Assembly: GCF_001717955.1 (NCBI RefSeq)
Contig: NZ_CP014168.1
Location: 1,488,001 to 1,552,000, forward strand
Direction: 5' to 3'
DNA: 64,000 nt
DNA from: Sphingomonas panacis
Lineage (GTDB): Bacteria > Pseudomonadota > Alphaproteobacteria > Sphingomonadales > Sphingomonadaceae
In this document: positions 27,672 to 36,788 of the stretch, piece by piece
How the letters are laid out: the number at the start of each line of letters is the position of its first letter
Position numbering within the stretch: position 1 is the first letter of the stretch
Program-made: the position numbers and the translations under genes
The notes under the pieces: generated by a model
Database searches by the model: none
Told to the model about the DNA's origin: nothing
What the model saw: only the letters and a program-made list of their open reading frames with translations

Positions 27672-29147
27672 ATGCGAAACGGGCGGCTCGTGTCGGCGCT
27701 GGTGGTTGCGGCGTTGCTTTCGGCGTGTGGTGGTGATGACGGTGGCGGCGGCAGTGCCCCGGTCGCGACCAATCCGACGCCCACGCCGACTCCCGCCCCG
27801 ACGCCCACCACCACCGCCGGCTGCACTTTGCGCGAGCGTGAGACCTGGGCGGCGGCGCAGCTCAACGAATGGTATCTGTTCCCCGACACGCTGCCGGCCA
27901 GCCTCGATCCGAAGCCCTATGGGACGCTGTCCGATTACGTCGACGGGCTCACCGCCACCGCGCGGGCGCAGGGGCATGACCGCTATTTCACCTATGTCAC
28001 CTCGATCGCCGAGGAAAAGGCCTATTACGCCTCGGGGTCGAGCGCCGGGCTTGGCGCGCGGCTGACGCTCGACTCCACGGGCAAACGGCTGTTCATCGCC
28101 GAGGCGTTCGAGGGCGCGCCCGCGCTCACCGCCGGGCTCGATCGCGGCACCGAGATCCTCGCGATCGGCACGAGCAGCGCGAACCTCAAGACGGTCGACA
28201 GCCTTCTCACCGCCACCCAAAACACCAGCGGACTGGTCGACGCGCTCGGCCCCGACGACGCCGGCGTGACGCGCGTGCTGCGGGTGAACGATGCGGGCGG
28301 CACGCGCACCGTGACGCTCACCAAGACCACTTACGACATCGCGGCGGTCTCGGCGCGCTACGGCTCGAGCATCATCACCGATGCCGGGCACAAGGTCGGC
28401 TATGTCAACCTGCGCACCTTCATCACCAGCGCCGAGGACCAGTTGCGCACCGCTTTCGCCAATTTCCGCGCGCAGGGCATCACCGAGGTGATCGTCGATC
28501 TGCGCTACAATGGCGGCGGGCTGGTCTCGACCGCGCAGGTGCTCGGCAATCTGCTCGGCGGCAACCGCTCGACCGCCGACGTGTTCGCTTATCAGACCTT
28601 CCGGCCCGAGAAATCGGTCGAGAACGAGACCATGCTGTTCGCGCCGCAGCCGCAATCGGTCTCGCCGACCAGGATCGCCTTCATCGGCACCGGCGGCACC
28701 GCCTCGGCGAGCGAGCTCGTCATCAACGCCTTTCCGCCATTCCTCCACGCCAATGCCGCGCTGATCGGCACCAACACCTATGGCAAGCCGGTCGGCCAGA
28801 TCGCGCTCGACCGCGCGGCGTGCGACGACCGGCTGCGCGTGATCGCCTTCGCCACGCAGAACAGCGCGCACAATGCGAACTATTACAATGGCCTCGCCTC
28901 GACGATGGAGGCGAGCTGCGCGGCGAACGACGACCTCACCCACAAGTTCGGCGACCCGCAGGAATCCTCGATCCGCCGCTCGCTCGACTATCTCGAGGGC
29001 AAGAGCTGCACGCGCGTCTCGGCGACGGCGAACACCGCCACCGCCTCGGCCCCCGGCGCGCTCAAGGTCGCGACACCAGGGGTGCAGGCTTTGGTGATGC
29101 CCGATCGGCCGTCCCCCGCGCAGCGCGAGGTGCCCGGGCTGTTCTGA
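27672..29147 (+). CDS. S41 family C-terminal-processing-type peptidase, lipoprotein
   Basis: 491 aa. Start ATG 27672 has GGGGGAAG. The signal ends in a lipobox (LLSAC), then a Gly/Pro/Thr linker. A PDZ-like region covers about residues 115-220 and the S41 core 235-440. Catalytic Ser in GTGGTASASELVIN and Lys in NTYGKPVGQIA. The EVIVDLRYNGGGLV strand is conserved. Exported and lipid-anchored, probably degrading or processing envelope proteins. Confidence 0.92.
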   Translation: MRNGRLVSALVVAALLSACGGDDGGGGSAPVATNPTPTPTPAPTPTTTAGCTLRERETWAAAQLNEWYLFPDTLPASLDPKPYGTLSDYVDGLTATARAQGHDRYFTYVTSIAEEKAYYASGSSAGLGARLTLDSTGKRLFIAEAFEGAPALTAGLDRGTEILAIGTSSANLKTVDSLLTATQNTSGLVDALGPDDAGVTRVLRVNDAGGTRTVTLTKTTYDIAAVSARYGSSIITDAGHKVGYVNLRTFITSAEDQLRTAFANFRAQGITEVIVDLRYNGGGLVSTAQVLGNLLGGNRSTADVFAYQTFRPEKSVENETMLFAPQPQSVSPTRIAFIGTGGTASASELVINAFPPFLHANAALIGTNTYGKPVGQIALDRAACDDRLRVIAFATQNSAHNANYYNGLASTMEASCAANDDLTHKFGDPQESSIRRSLDYLEGKSCTRVSATANTATASAPGALKVATPGVQALVMPDRPSPAQREVPGLF

Positions 29148-29254
29148 GCGCGGGCCGCAACGGCCGGCACGCGGCGGGTTTCGGCCTGCCGCATCGGCGT
29201 TGCCAAGCGCGCGCAACCTCCGCAACAGGCCCGTTCGGGTTCGAAGGATCAAAG

Positions 29255-29494
29255 ATGCGGAAAGTCGTTCAGGTCGTATGTGTCGTGCTGGTCGCCGCGT
29301 TGGTGATGTTCGGCGGCCGCTGGTACATGTACGTCGCGATGGGCAGCAGCCCGTATGACGAGGTCGGCATCGCGCTCAACGGCCACGCACCCGCGCCGCT
29401 GCGGAGCTGGGGCTGCCATACGATGCAAAAGCGCTTCCCGGGCCAGTTGCCGCCCTACGGATGCGCCACACCGGATGGCCGTAGCTGGATGTGA
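29255..29494 (+). CDS. Small membrane-anchored protein, 79 aa
   Basis: ATG 29255 with GAAGGA upstream. N-terminal helix VVQVVCVVLVAALVMFGG, then a short exported domain with two cysteines (WGCHTMQKRFPG, PPYGCATPDG) that could form a disulfide. No family recognised. Confidence 0.7.
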   Translation: MRKVVQVVCVVLVAALVMFGGRWYMYVAMGSSPYDEVGIALNGHAPAPLRSWGCHTMQKRFPGQLPPYGCATPDGRSWM

Positions 29495-29497
29495 TCG

Positions 29498-29716
29498 TCA
29501 GCCCTCGCGCGGGCGCCGGACGTCTTTCCGGGCGGTGTGGACGAGCGCGGCGGTGGAGAGCAGGATCGACGACACCAGCACCGCGATCGACACGATGCCG
29601 GGGCTGGTGACACGAACGCTCGCGGTCATCCGCGCGCGGCGGCCGAACACGATCGCGGCCTTCGCACGGTGATGGACTGGCTGACGGCGCAGCGCGGGAA
29701 CGGGTGGCTTCGGCAT
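29498..29716 (-). CDS. Possible small membrane protein, 72 aa
   Basis: ATG 29716. A basic N-terminus is followed by one hydrophobic helix (SPGIVSIAVLVSSILLSTAA) and a basic tail. Composition is protein-like, but no ribosome site or family was recognised. Nothing is seen in the following 29717-29955. Confidence 0.35.
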   Translation of the reverse strand: MPKPPVPALRRQPVHHRAKAAIVFGRRARMTASVRVTSPGIVSIAVLVSSILLSTAALVHTARKDVRRPREG

Positions 29717-29955
29717 GATGACGCGAGGCTACGCGCGCGGCGGGGGTGATCGCAAGGCGGTTTCGTGGCGTGGCGTTTCTGGCACCTTGCGACGTGCCGC
29801 GTCGGCGCGCCCCAGGCCACGTGGGGATTGGGTGACGGGCGGCTTTTGGGTTAGTCTGGCACCCGTACCGCTCGGCCATCCAAGTGCCCGATCGCTCGGC
29901 ATAGGCGAGCGTCACGCCGAAGGTGAGGCTTTGGTATAGCGGCTGGGGAAAGACG

Positions 29956-30309
29956 ATGCAGGCCAAAGCCGTATTTTGCGAGGTTCGATACCGCCTCGAT
30001 CCCGACAGGTTGAAGGAGTTCGAAGACTATGCGCGCGCCTGGGTACGGTTGATCGAACGACACGGCGGGGTTCACTAAGGTTTCTTCATGCCACGCGCGG
30101 CGCCCGGGGATACGACGATCAGTTTCCCCGGCACGGGGCAAGCAGGCGCCGAGGATGTCGCCGTCGCTCTGTACGGGTTCGCTGACGCGGACGCATACAA
30201 TAGCTATCGCACGCAGGTCAGCCTCGACCCCGAGGCCGCTCCCGTAATCGAGCGCTTTGCGGAACCGCCCTTCAAGAGCTACGAGCGCATCTTCCTGTCG
30301 CCGTTATAG
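29956..30309 (+). pseudogene. NIPSNAP family protein interrupted by an in-frame stop
   Basis: From ATG 29956 the frame reads like a NIPSNAP protein (VRYRLDPDRLKEFEDYARAW, IERHGGVH). It meets TAA at 30076-30078, then continues in the same frame with GFFMPRAAPGDTT, AVALYGFADADAYNSYR and SYERIFLSPL to a normal stop. The family usually has His-His-Gly here, so the stop replaces a His codon. About 117 residues in total. Restart at ATG 30088 is possible but would lack the first strand. Confidence 0.8.
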
Positions 30310-30385
30310 CGGTCGGCGCCAGCGACGGTAGCACAGGTCGCTCCCGGTCGGCTTTCGAGCGACGATGGCCTAAGCAGATACTCGA

Positions 30386-30541
30386 TCACGCGAGATCATT
30401 CGCCACCTTTGCCTTGACCCTTGCAAGGCTGCGTTCGGAAAATTCGGCCAAGAATGGCTTGGCGCGTTCGCGATCCTTGTCACGAAGCGCGGCCTTGGCT
30501 GCTTCCAGAAGTTGGTCGTCAGTCAATTCCGTGTTGCTCAT
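30386..30541 (-). CDS. Small hypothetical protein, 51 aa
   Basis: ATG 30541 with an excellent GGAGG site. MSNTELTDDQLLEAAKAALR then charged helices; soluble and acidic-basic mixed. No family recognised. Confidence 0.6.
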   Translation of the reverse strand: MSNTELTDDQLLEAAKAALRDKDRERAKPFLAEFSERSLARVKAKVANDLA

Positions 30542-30622
30542 CGTTGCCTCCGAATGGCGCTGAAACAGATGGGCGCAATGCTTGCCGCTGTCCAGCGCCC
30601 GCTTTCGCGACAATCGACAGGC

Positions 30623-30991
30623 TTACCGACCGGGTTTGCGTGGTTGGCGGTCGTTCGATCCGTTGCTCATCCTATTTGTCGCTATAGCAACGACAATTAA
30701 ACCGAGAAGCGCGGTTGAGCCATGAATGACGCTATATAAAAATGTTGCATGGTCTACTTCTCGAAAGCGTCCATGAGCGCCGAGGAAGTAGTGTCCGCGC
30801 TCGACTTTGCCTCCGAACGCTTCACCGCCGAGCCAACAACTGAGTGCGAGAAAGGCTACGAAGTTAATCACCCCAAAAACTTGGACCACCTTCCATGCAA
30901 AAGCTCCCACGATGGTGCTCCTGACACGCCGATTATTAAGAGCCGCGACTGATCGAATGACCGAGGTTGGGGCAATTGTCTCACTCGTCAT
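30623..30991 (-). CDS. Hypothetical membrane protein, 122 aa
   Basis: Two hydrophobic stretches (FGVINFVAFLALSCWLGGEA about 39-58 and VIHGSTALLGLIVVAIATN about 88-106) with a charged middle. The ATG overlaps the stop of the upstream 70-aa gene (ATGA). Base composition is less G+C-rich than the core genes. No family recognised. Confidence 0.6.
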   Translation of the reverse strand: MTSETIAPTSVIRSVAALNNRRVRSTIVGAFAWKVVQVFGVINFVAFLALSCWLGGEAFGGKVERGHYFLGAHGRFREVDHATFLYSVIHGSTALLGLIVVAIATNRMSNGSNDRQPRKPGR

Positions 30992-31200
30992 CTGGGCGCG
31001 AATCGCGTCCGAGCGGCGTTTCGCTCGCGTCGCTTTATCAGAGACCAGCCAAATTCAATGGCGAGCGAAATCGAGCCGACGAGCCAAACCCAGACGGGCG
31101 GTTCCCATCCTTGTGCAATACTAAAGCCGACAACGCATAGGATTAATGAGCTTACGATCTCAGCCAAACCAACAATGCGTTTGAGAGCATCCTGCGTCAT
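30988..31200 (-). CDS. Hypothetical membrane protein, 70 aa
   Basis: Two helices (IVSSLILCVVGFSIAQG and PVWVWLVGSISLAIEFGWSL) and a basic tail. Coupled to the following 122-aa membrane protein gene. Local G+C is about 55% by count over 31021-31140, below the surrounding core. Function unknown. Confidence 0.6.
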   Translation of the reverse strand: MTQDALKRIVGLAEIVSSLILCVVGFSIAQGWEPPVWVWLVGSISLAIEFGWSLIKRRERNAARTRFAPR

Positions 31201-31265
31201 TTCGTGCCCGTAGCAGATCAGGTTGAACGCGGGAATATCCCGATCTTTTGGTGAGCTGCCGTTGG

Positions 31266-31523
31266 CTAGGGAACTGATTTCGTCGCTTTCAATCTGGCTT
31301 TGCGCTGCAACAGAGCAACGGGAGCGGCAATGACCAGAGCCCCGAGAATTGCAGCGGGAGTACCCTGACTGACAGGCAGAAAGCTAGGCAGCGCGATTTC
31401 CAAAACCAGAAGCGCAAGCAAATAGGTAAGCAGCCCGTAGGTCTTCGCAAACCAAAGTGCGACAAGAAGGGCCACACACGACGCAAACCCGACTATCAGA
31501 GCGATCTCACCGATTGCTTCCAT
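31266..31523 (-). CDS. Hypothetical membrane protein, 85 aa
   Basis: Three closely packed hydrophobic segments (IALIVGFASCVALLVALWFA; YLLALLVLEIALPSFLPV; AAILGALVIAAPVALL) and a basic C-terminus. Probably the first of three small membrane protein genes on this strand. No family recognised. Confidence 0.6.
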   Translation of the reverse strand: MEAIGEIALIVGFASCVALLVALWFAKTYGLLTYLLALLVLEIALPSFLPVSQGTPAAILGALVIAAPVALLQRKARLKATKSVP

Positions 31524-31565
31524 AGCCAGAGTTTACCGCACAGCGGACTGTCTGCAAGTGGGGCG

Positions 31566-31661
31566 CTAGCTGCCGTTAATCCCGCAGGAGTATCCAGTCT
31601 CCACCAGCCCATTCTTCGCACTATTGGAGCCCGACCAGGCGGGCTTGGTGATGACCATCAT
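31566..31661 (-). CDS. Possible micro-ORF, 31 aa
   Basis: ATG 31661 overlaps the stop of the 35-aa ORF before it (ATGA). The product begins MMVITKPAWSG and ends SCGINGS. No homology known to me; the overlap is the main reason to list it. Confidence 0.25.
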   Translation of the reverse strand: MMVITKPAWSGSNSAKNGLVETGYSCGINGS

Positions 31662-31765
31662 TCACCGCCGGGAAATTGGCGAGTTTCATGCTCCGCGCTG
31701 CCGATGAACAGTCGGAGCAGCCACCCGCCTTCATTGGTATCCGTCTCGAAACAGCGTTGATCCAT
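31658..31765 (-). CDS. Possible micro-ORF downstream of parE, 35 aa
   Basis: ATG 31765 is 10 bp after the parE stop and preceded by GAGGAGAGGATC, a stronger ribosome site than parE has. The product MDQRCFETDTNEGGW...GGE is short and acidic. Could be a leader, a third toxin-antitoxin component, or chance. Confidence 0.35.
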   Translation of the reverse strand: MDQRCFETDTNEGGWLLRLFIGSAEHETRQFPGGE

Positions 31766-31775
31766 GATCCTCTCC

Positions 31776-32069
31776 TCAATGGGTGGCGAAGGCCTGTGAG
31801 AGATCGCGGGCACCATGCAGCACGCGAACGATCTGCACCCCTGCATCGCCAGCCACGAAGAAGATCAGATATCGACCATGCCGCGCACTTCGCAGGCCGG
31901 TCGCCAGCGCATTGCGGGCCGGGAAACTGCTTGGCCGCTTCGCGATCGTCGTCATGGTAGCCTCGATCTCGGCAACAAACGACAGGGCACGCGCGGGATT
32001 ATCGAGCGCAATGAAATCGCCAATCTCGATCAGATCGGCCCGTGCGGCCGGTAAAAGCCGATACGACAC
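31776..32069 (-). CDS. parE: ParE/RelE-type toxin
   Basis: 97 aa, start GTG 32069. RelE/ParE fold: LPAARADLIEIGDFIALDNP, then RSARHGRYLIFFVAGDAGVQ and IVRVLHGARDL with the conserved late Arg. ParE toxins act on DNA gyrase. It follows parD by only 6 bp, the usual antitoxin-toxin order. Confidence 0.9.
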   Translation of the reverse strand: MSYRLLPAARADLIEIGDFIALDNPARALSFVAEIEATMTTIAKRPSSFPARNALATGLRSARHGRYLIFFVAGDAGVQIVRVLHGARDLSQAFATH

Positions 32070-32075
32070 GGGGCG

Positions 32076-32339
32076 TCAGGCTTTGTTGGCGTAACGCGCG
32101 CGTAGCTCGGCGAAGACGTCCTCGGCCGGAATGCCGGGGCCGCTGTTCAACCCCGCCTGGATGGCTTCGCGCAAGGATTCCAGATCGCGACGCTCAATAT
32201 CGCGAGCGCGCGTCCATTCGCGCAATGCCTCGCGAACGACCTCGCTGGTTGACGCGTATTCGCCACCCGCAACAGTCTGGCGCAGAAGAGCGGCCATCTC
32301 GGCCGGCATGGTGATGGTCATGCGTTCGATCGCTGACAT
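32076..32339 (-). CDS. parD: ParD-type antitoxin (ribbon-helix-helix)
   Basis: 87 aa. Start ATG 32339 with GGAGG six bases before. The N-terminal ribbon-helix-helix (MTITMPAEMAALLRQTVAGG, YASTSEVVREALREW) should bind the operon promoter and repress it. The C-terminal part (DIERRDLESLREAIQAGLNS) should wrap the ParE toxin. An AT-rich TATGAT-containing promoter region lies just upstream. Confidence 0.92.
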   Translation of the reverse strand: MSAIERMTITMPAEMAALLRQTVAGGEYASTSEVVREALREWTRARDIERRDLESLREAIQAGLNSGPGIPAEDVFAELRARYANKA

Positions 32340-32374
32340 AGAAACCTCCACTAGCTACGCATCACATATCATAC

Positions 32375-32551
32375 TTATGAGGCGGCAGCCAATGATGCGG
32401 ATCCCTTGATTGCACGCCACAGGGTGGAACGATCGACACCGAGCAAGCCAGCCACGCTGGCGAGGGATTCGAGCCCAGCGACAATCTCCTCGGCTTTGCG
32501 GAGTTGGGCTCCGGCGCGCTTTACCGGGCGGCCGAGGTGCCGCCCGCGCCG
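32375..32551 (-). pseudogene. C-terminal remnant of a serine recombinase/resolvase
   Basis: About 58 residues resembling the DNA-binding tail of resolvases: GRPVKRAGAQLRKAEEIVAG then LASVAGLLGVDRSTLWRAI, a Hin/resolvase-type helix-turn-helix. No catalytic domain with its serine is found upstream; 32552-32778 holds no gene. A degraded trace of a mobile element next to the toxin-antitoxin pair. Confidence 0.6.
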
Positions 32552-32778
32552 GTCTAAGCAGCTTGCGAGCAACGGCGCGCAAGCGACACTTGGCACTTGG
32601 CACTTGGCCGCGCGTCGATATGCCGTTGGTGGAGGCGGCGTAGCGGTCGCGAGAGCCTTGCGAACGTCGGCACGTCTGACGAAACGTTTCGCCACCCGGG
32701 CGCGTTCCGGAGGCCACCGTGGAGGCCGGAACGGGTCCGGCATGACCGAAGGGCCTTTGCGAAGGTCTCGCCGCCCCC

Positions 32779-34041
32779 CTACCCCGCCCGCGCCACTTCG
32801 CGCCAGCCGATGTCGCGGCGGCAGAAGCCGGTCGGGAAGTCGAGCGCGTCGACCGCCGCATAGGCCGCGCCTTGCGCCGTGCGCACGTCGGCGCCGGTTG
32901 CCGTGACGGCCAGCACGCGGCCGCCCGCCGCGACCAGCGTGCCGTCTTCGATCCGCGTGCCGGCCTGGAACACGCGCGCGCCGGTCGCTTCGGCGGCGTC
33001 GAGACCGGCGATCGCGCCGCCGGCCTCGGGGGTGCCGGGGTAGCCGCGCGCGGCCATCACCACGGTCAGCGCGGTGGCGTCGGCGAAGCGGGCCGGTGCG
33101 CGGTCGCCCAACCGCCCTTCGGCGACCGCGCGCATCACGTCGAGCAGATCGTCTTCGAGCCGCGCCATCAGCACCTGGCATTCGGGATCACCGAAGCGGG
33201 CGTTATATTCGATCAGCTTGGGGCCCTGCGCGGTGAGCATCAGCCCGGCGTAGAGCACGCCGGAGAACGGATTGCCCTCGGCGGCGAGCGTGCGGACGGT
33301 CGGCCAGATGATCTCGTCGAGCGCGCGCTGTTCCAGCTCGGGGGTCAGCACGCTGGCGGGGCTGTACGCGCCCATGCCGCCGGTGTTGGGGCCGGTGTCG
33401 CCGTCGCCGACGCGCTTGTGGTCCTGCGCGGTGCCGAACGGGAGGATCGCTTCGCCATCGGTGAGGACGAACAGGCTGACTTCCTCGCCTTCGAGGAATT
33501 CCTCGATCACCGCTTCGCCGCCGGGGGCCGAGAACAGGTCGCGCAGCGCGGCCTCGGCGTCGGCGCGAGTCTCGGCGACGGTGACGCCCTTGCCGGCGGC
33601 GAGCCCGTCCGCCTTGACCACGACGGGGATGCCGAACCGGTCGAGCGCGGCGAGGCCCTGCTCCAGCGCGGTGACGCGCGCATAGCCGGCGGTGGGGATG
33701 CCGGCGCGGTCGCAGAGCGCCTTGGTGAAGCTCTTCGAGCCTTCGAGCTGCGCCGCCGCCGCCGAGGGGCCGAACACCGCGATGCCGGCCGCGCGCAGGC
33801 TATCGGCGAGGCCATCGACCAAGGGCGCTTCGGGGCCGATCACGACGAGGCCGATCGCGCGCTCGCCCGCGAACGCCACCACCGCCGCATGATCGGTCAC
33901 GTCGAGCGCCACCACATCGGCATGCGCCGCGATGCCCGGATTGCCCGGTGCGGCGAACAGACTATGGAGGCCCGGCGATTGCGCGAGCTTCCAGGCGAGC
34001 GCATGTTCGCGACCCCCCGAGCCGATCAGCAGGACATTCAT
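32779..34041 (-). CDS. purD: Phosphoribosylamine--glycine ligase
   Basis: 420 aa, ATP-grasp enzyme of purine synthesis (second step). N-terminus [23 protein letters not shown]-grasp motifs [19 protein letters not shown] and [17 protein letters not shown]; late [12 protein letters not shown]. Its ATG overlaps that of the divergent xseA by two bases (CATG). Its ribosome site (AAAAGGGG) lies inside the xseA coding sequence. Confidence 0.96.
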   Translation of the reverse strand: MNVLLIGSGGREHALAWKLAQSPGLHSLFAAPGNPGIAAHADVVALDVTDHAAVVAFAGERAIGLVVIGPEAPLVDGLADSLRAAGIAVFGPSAAAAQLEGSKSFTKALCDRAGIPTAGYARVTALEQGLAALDRFGIPVVVKADGLAAGKGVTVAETRADAEAALRDLFSAPGGEAVIEEFLEGEEVSLFVLTDGEAILPFGTAQDHKRVGDGDTGPNTGGMGAYSPASVLTPELEQRALDEIIWPTVRTLAAEGNPFSGVLYAGLMLTAQGPKLIEYNARFGDPECQVLMARLEDDLLDVMRAVAEGRLGDRAPARFADATALTVVMAARGYPGTPEAGGAIAGLDAAEATGARVFQAGTRIEDGTLVAAGGRVLAVTATGADVRTAQGAAYAAVDALDFPTGFCRRDIGWREVARAG

Positions 34042-35422
34042 GGCGGACCCCTTTTACGATAGCCAGGCGCGGCTGGTAGCCGAGGAGATGGCGGGCGACA
34101 ACGCCGCGCCGCTTTCGGTCGGCGAACTGGCGGCGAAGCTCAAGCGCGTGGTCGAGGGCGAGTTCGGCCACGTCCGGCTGCGCGGCGAAATCTCGGGCTA
34201 CAAGCGCGTCGCCTCTGGCCACGCCTATCTCGCGCTGAAGGATGACGGCGCGGTGATCGACGGGGTGATCTGGAAGGGGCAGGTGGGCATGCTGCCGTTC
34301 CAGCCGCAGGACGGCATCGAGGTGATCGCGACCGGGCGGATCACCACCTATCCGGGGCGGTCGAAATACCAGATCATCATCGAGCGGATGGAGCTGGCCG
34401 GCGAAGGCGCGCTGATGGCGCTGCTGGAGAAACTGAAGGCCAAGCTCGCCGGCGAAGGGCTGTTCGATACCCAGCGCAAGAAACGCCTGCCGTTCCTGCC
34501 GCGCGTGATCGGCGTGGTGACATCGCCGACCGGCGCGGTGATCCGCGATATCCTGCACCGGCTGGAGGATCGCTGCCCGAGCCATGTCATCGTCTGGCCG
34601 GTCAAGGTGCAGGGCGAAGGCTCGGCGGCGGAGGTGGCGGCGGCGATCCGCGGGTTCGACGCGCTGGTGCCCGGCGGGCCGGTGGCGCGGCCCGATCTCA
34701 TTATCGTCGCGCGCGGCGGCGGCTCGATCGAGGATCTGTGGTCGTTCAACGACGAAACCGTGGTGCGCGCGATCGCCGCCTGTTCGATTCCGATCATCTC
34801 GGCGGTGGGGCATGAGACCGACACCACGCTCGCCGATCACGCCGCCGATCTGCGCGCGCCCACCCCGACGGCGGCGGCGGAGATGGCGGTGCCGGTGCTC
34901 GCCGACCTGCGGCTGACGCTGGCGGCGCACGGCCAGCGCACCGAGAAATGCGCGCGGCGCTATCACGAGCGCGGGCGCGAGCGGCTGGAGGCTTTGGTGC
35001 GCGTGATCCCGAGGCGCGACGCGCTGCTCGGGCCGCAGCGGCAGCGCGCCGACGATCTCGGCGCACGGCTCGACCGCGGGCTGGAGCGGCGCGTCACGAT
35101 GGCGCGCGGCGTGCTCGATCGCTCGTCGGGGGCGTTGCGCCCGGCGGTGCTGATGCGTCAGTTGGAGAGCGCGCGCGACCGGCTCGATCGGACGTGGCGG
35201 CTGGCGCAGTCGCTCAACCCCGATGCGCTGCTCGATCGCGGCTATGTGCGCGTGACGGCGCGGCCCAGCGGCGAGACGCTCGTATCTGGCGCGGCGGCGC
35301 GCGCGGCGGGGGCGGTGACGCTCCATTTCCGCGACGGACAGGTCGATGCCAAGGTTGAGCGTGCCGGCCCCAAGCCCTATGATCGCAAATCCGAGCCGGC
35401 CGACCAGCCGAACCTGTTCTAG
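34040..35422 (+). CDS. xseA: Exodeoxyribonuclease VII large subunit
   Basis: 460 aa. N-terminal OB fold ([20 protein letters not shown]) and catalytic core ([55 protein letters not shown]), then a coiled-coil region. Degrades single-stranded DNA from both ends together with XseB (not in the window). Start ATG 34040 overlaps the purD start head to head. A DUF2093 gene follows 16 bp later, as in other Alphaproteobacteria. Confidence 0.96.
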   Translation: MADPFYDSQARLVAEEMAGDNAAPLSVGELAAKLKRVVEGEFGHVRLRGEISGYKRVASGHAYLALKDDGAVIDGVIWKGQVGMLPFQPQDGIEVIATGRITTYPGRSKYQIIIERMELAGEGALMALLEKLKAKLAGEGLFDTQRKKRLPFLPRVIGVVTSPTGAVIRDILHRLEDRCPSHVIVWPVKVQGEGSAAEVAAAIRGFDALVPGGPVARPDLIIVARGGGSIEDLWSFNDETVVRAIAACSIPIISAVGHETDTTLADHAADLRAPTPTAAAEMAVPVLADLRLTLAAHGQRTEKCARRYHERGRERLEALVRVIPRRDALLGPQRQRADDLGARLDRGLERRVTMARGVLDRSSGALRPAVLMRQLESARDRLDRTWRLAQSLNPDALLDRGYVRVTARPSGETLVSGAAARAAGAVTLHFRDGQVDAKVERAGPKPYDRKSEPADQPNLF

Positions 35423-35437
35423 CCGAGAGCCGCCACC

Positions 35438-35635
35438 ATGCTGATGCCCAACTCCGATCGCCTCGCCCGGCTGCATTATATGGCGAACGGCTTCCGCGTG
35501 CTCACCCCCGGCGACCATGTACTGTGCGCGGTGAGCGGCGCGCGGATCGCGCTGGAGGATCTGCGCTACTGGAGCGCGGCGCGGCAGGAAGCCTATGCGA
35601 GCGCGACTTACGCCACCGAGACGCTGAGCGCCTGA
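35438..35635 (+). CDS. DUF2093 domain-containing protein
   Basis: 65 aa. LARLHYMANGFRVLTPGDHV and CAVSGARIALEDLRYWSAAR are the DUF2093 signature. Unknown function, conserved beside xseA. Its stop overlaps the ATG of the next gene (TGATG). Confidence 0.9.
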   Translation: MLMPNSDRLARLHYMANGFRVLTPGDHVLCAVSGARIALEDLRYWSAARQEAYASATYATETLSA

Positions 35636-36552
35636 TGCGCGCCGCCGGGGGGATTGCCGCCGTCGCGCTGCTGCTGCTCGGCAGTTGCGCGAGCGTGCCG
35701 CGCTATCCGAGCATCCCGCCAGCGCCCGTTGCCCCGGTCGCGCCACGGCCAAGCGCGCCGCCGCCGCGTCCGGTCGGTCCCGTCCGGTTCAGCTACACCG
35801 GCAGCATGATTCAGGGCGGGCTGGTGATCGGCACCGCGCCCGGCGGGGCGACATTGGTGACGGTCAACGGCGCCAGCGTGCCGGTAGCGCGCGACGGGCG
35901 CTTCGTGTTCGGCTTCGATCGCGATGCCGGGCCGATCGCGACCTTGGTCGCCACGCTCGACGACGGGCGGCAAGTGCGCGACCAGCTCACTGTTGCGCCG
36001 CGAAGCTGGGATATCTCACGGTTGGCGAGCCTGCCCAAATATCCGGTGCCGGCGCCCGAATTCGCGCGCATCCGCCCCACCGAACTCGCGCAGATCGCGG
36101 CGGCGCGGGCGCTGAAGACCGACGCGCAAGGCTGGCGGCAGGCGTTCCTGTGGCCGACCACCGGGCGGATCTCGACGCTGTTCGGATCGCAGCGCATCTA
36201 CAAGAACGGCGAGGCGGGCGCCTATCATTCGGGGCTCGACATCGCCAAGCCGACCGGGTCCGTGGTGCTCAGCCCGGCGGACGGCGTGGTGATCCTCGCG
36301 GCGGACCATCCCTTCACGCTGGAGGGCAATCTGCTGATGATCGACCACGGCATGGGCCTCAACACCGCGTTCCTGCACCTCTCGCGGATCGACGTGCGCG
36401 TCGGCGATCACGTCCGCCGCGGCCAGCCCGTCGCGCTGTCGGGCGCGACCGGCCGCGCGACGGGGCCACACCTGCACTGGGCGATCCGCTGGCAGGGCGC
36501 GAAGCTCGATCCGCTGCTGGTGGCGGGGCCGATGGTGGCGGGAAAAAACTGA
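35635..36552 (+). CDS. M23 family metallopeptidase, lipoprotein
   Basis: 305 aa. Lipobox LLLLGSC, Pro-rich linker, an Ig-like/beta region (about 60-150), then a LytM/M23 domain with zinc ligands in YHSGLDIAKPTG and GPHLHWAIRW. Likely a periplasmic peptidoglycan endopeptidase or amidase activator, depending on activity. ATG 35635 is coupled to the DUF2093 stop codon. Confidence 0.92.
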   Translation: MRAAGGIAAVALLLLGSCASVPRYPSIPPAPVAPVAPRPSAPPPRPVGPVRFSYTGSMIQGGLVIGTAPGGATLVTVNGASVPVARDGRFVFGFDRDAGPIATLVATLDDGRQVRDQLTVAPRSWDISRLASLPKYPVPAPEFARIRPTELAQIAAARALKTDAQGWRQAFLWPTTGRISTLFGSQRIYKNGEAGAYHSGLDIAKPTGSVVLSPADGVVILAADHPFTLEGNLLMIDHGMGLNTAFLHLSRIDVRVGDHVRRGQPVALSGATGRATGPHLHWAIRWQGAKLDPLLVAGPMVAGKN

Positions 36553-36576
36553 GCGATTGCAGCACGCCGGGGGGAA

Positions 36577-36608
36577 TTTGTATCAGTATGTTTCTGCATT
36601 GATACAAA
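36577..36608. promoter_or_regulatory. Inverted repeat upstream of the first TonB receptor
   Basis: TTTGTATCA (36577-36585) and TGATACAAA (36600-36608) form perfect 9-bp arms 14 bp apart in an AT-rich patch 180 bp before the receptor start. Suited to a dimeric regulator; the regulator is unknown. Confidence 0.45.
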
Positions 36609-36788
36609 CCTGTTGCACTTAGGATACAGGCGCTGCGAAAGTGCGCCGCAGCATGAACGACAGCTTTACAGGCTGAAAGCTCGGTCTCATCCCTCGGCCA
36701 TGTTCCGGGCGGCATTTGTCCGACATCGGAATCGATTTTTGCCGACTCCGGCGCAATGGCCGCCAGCCGAGGCATGAAAAAGGGACTC

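Noticed and set aside
31566..31765. RiPP/lasso peptide precursor
   Set aside because: The micro-ORFs have no recognisable core pattern and no maturation genes nearby.
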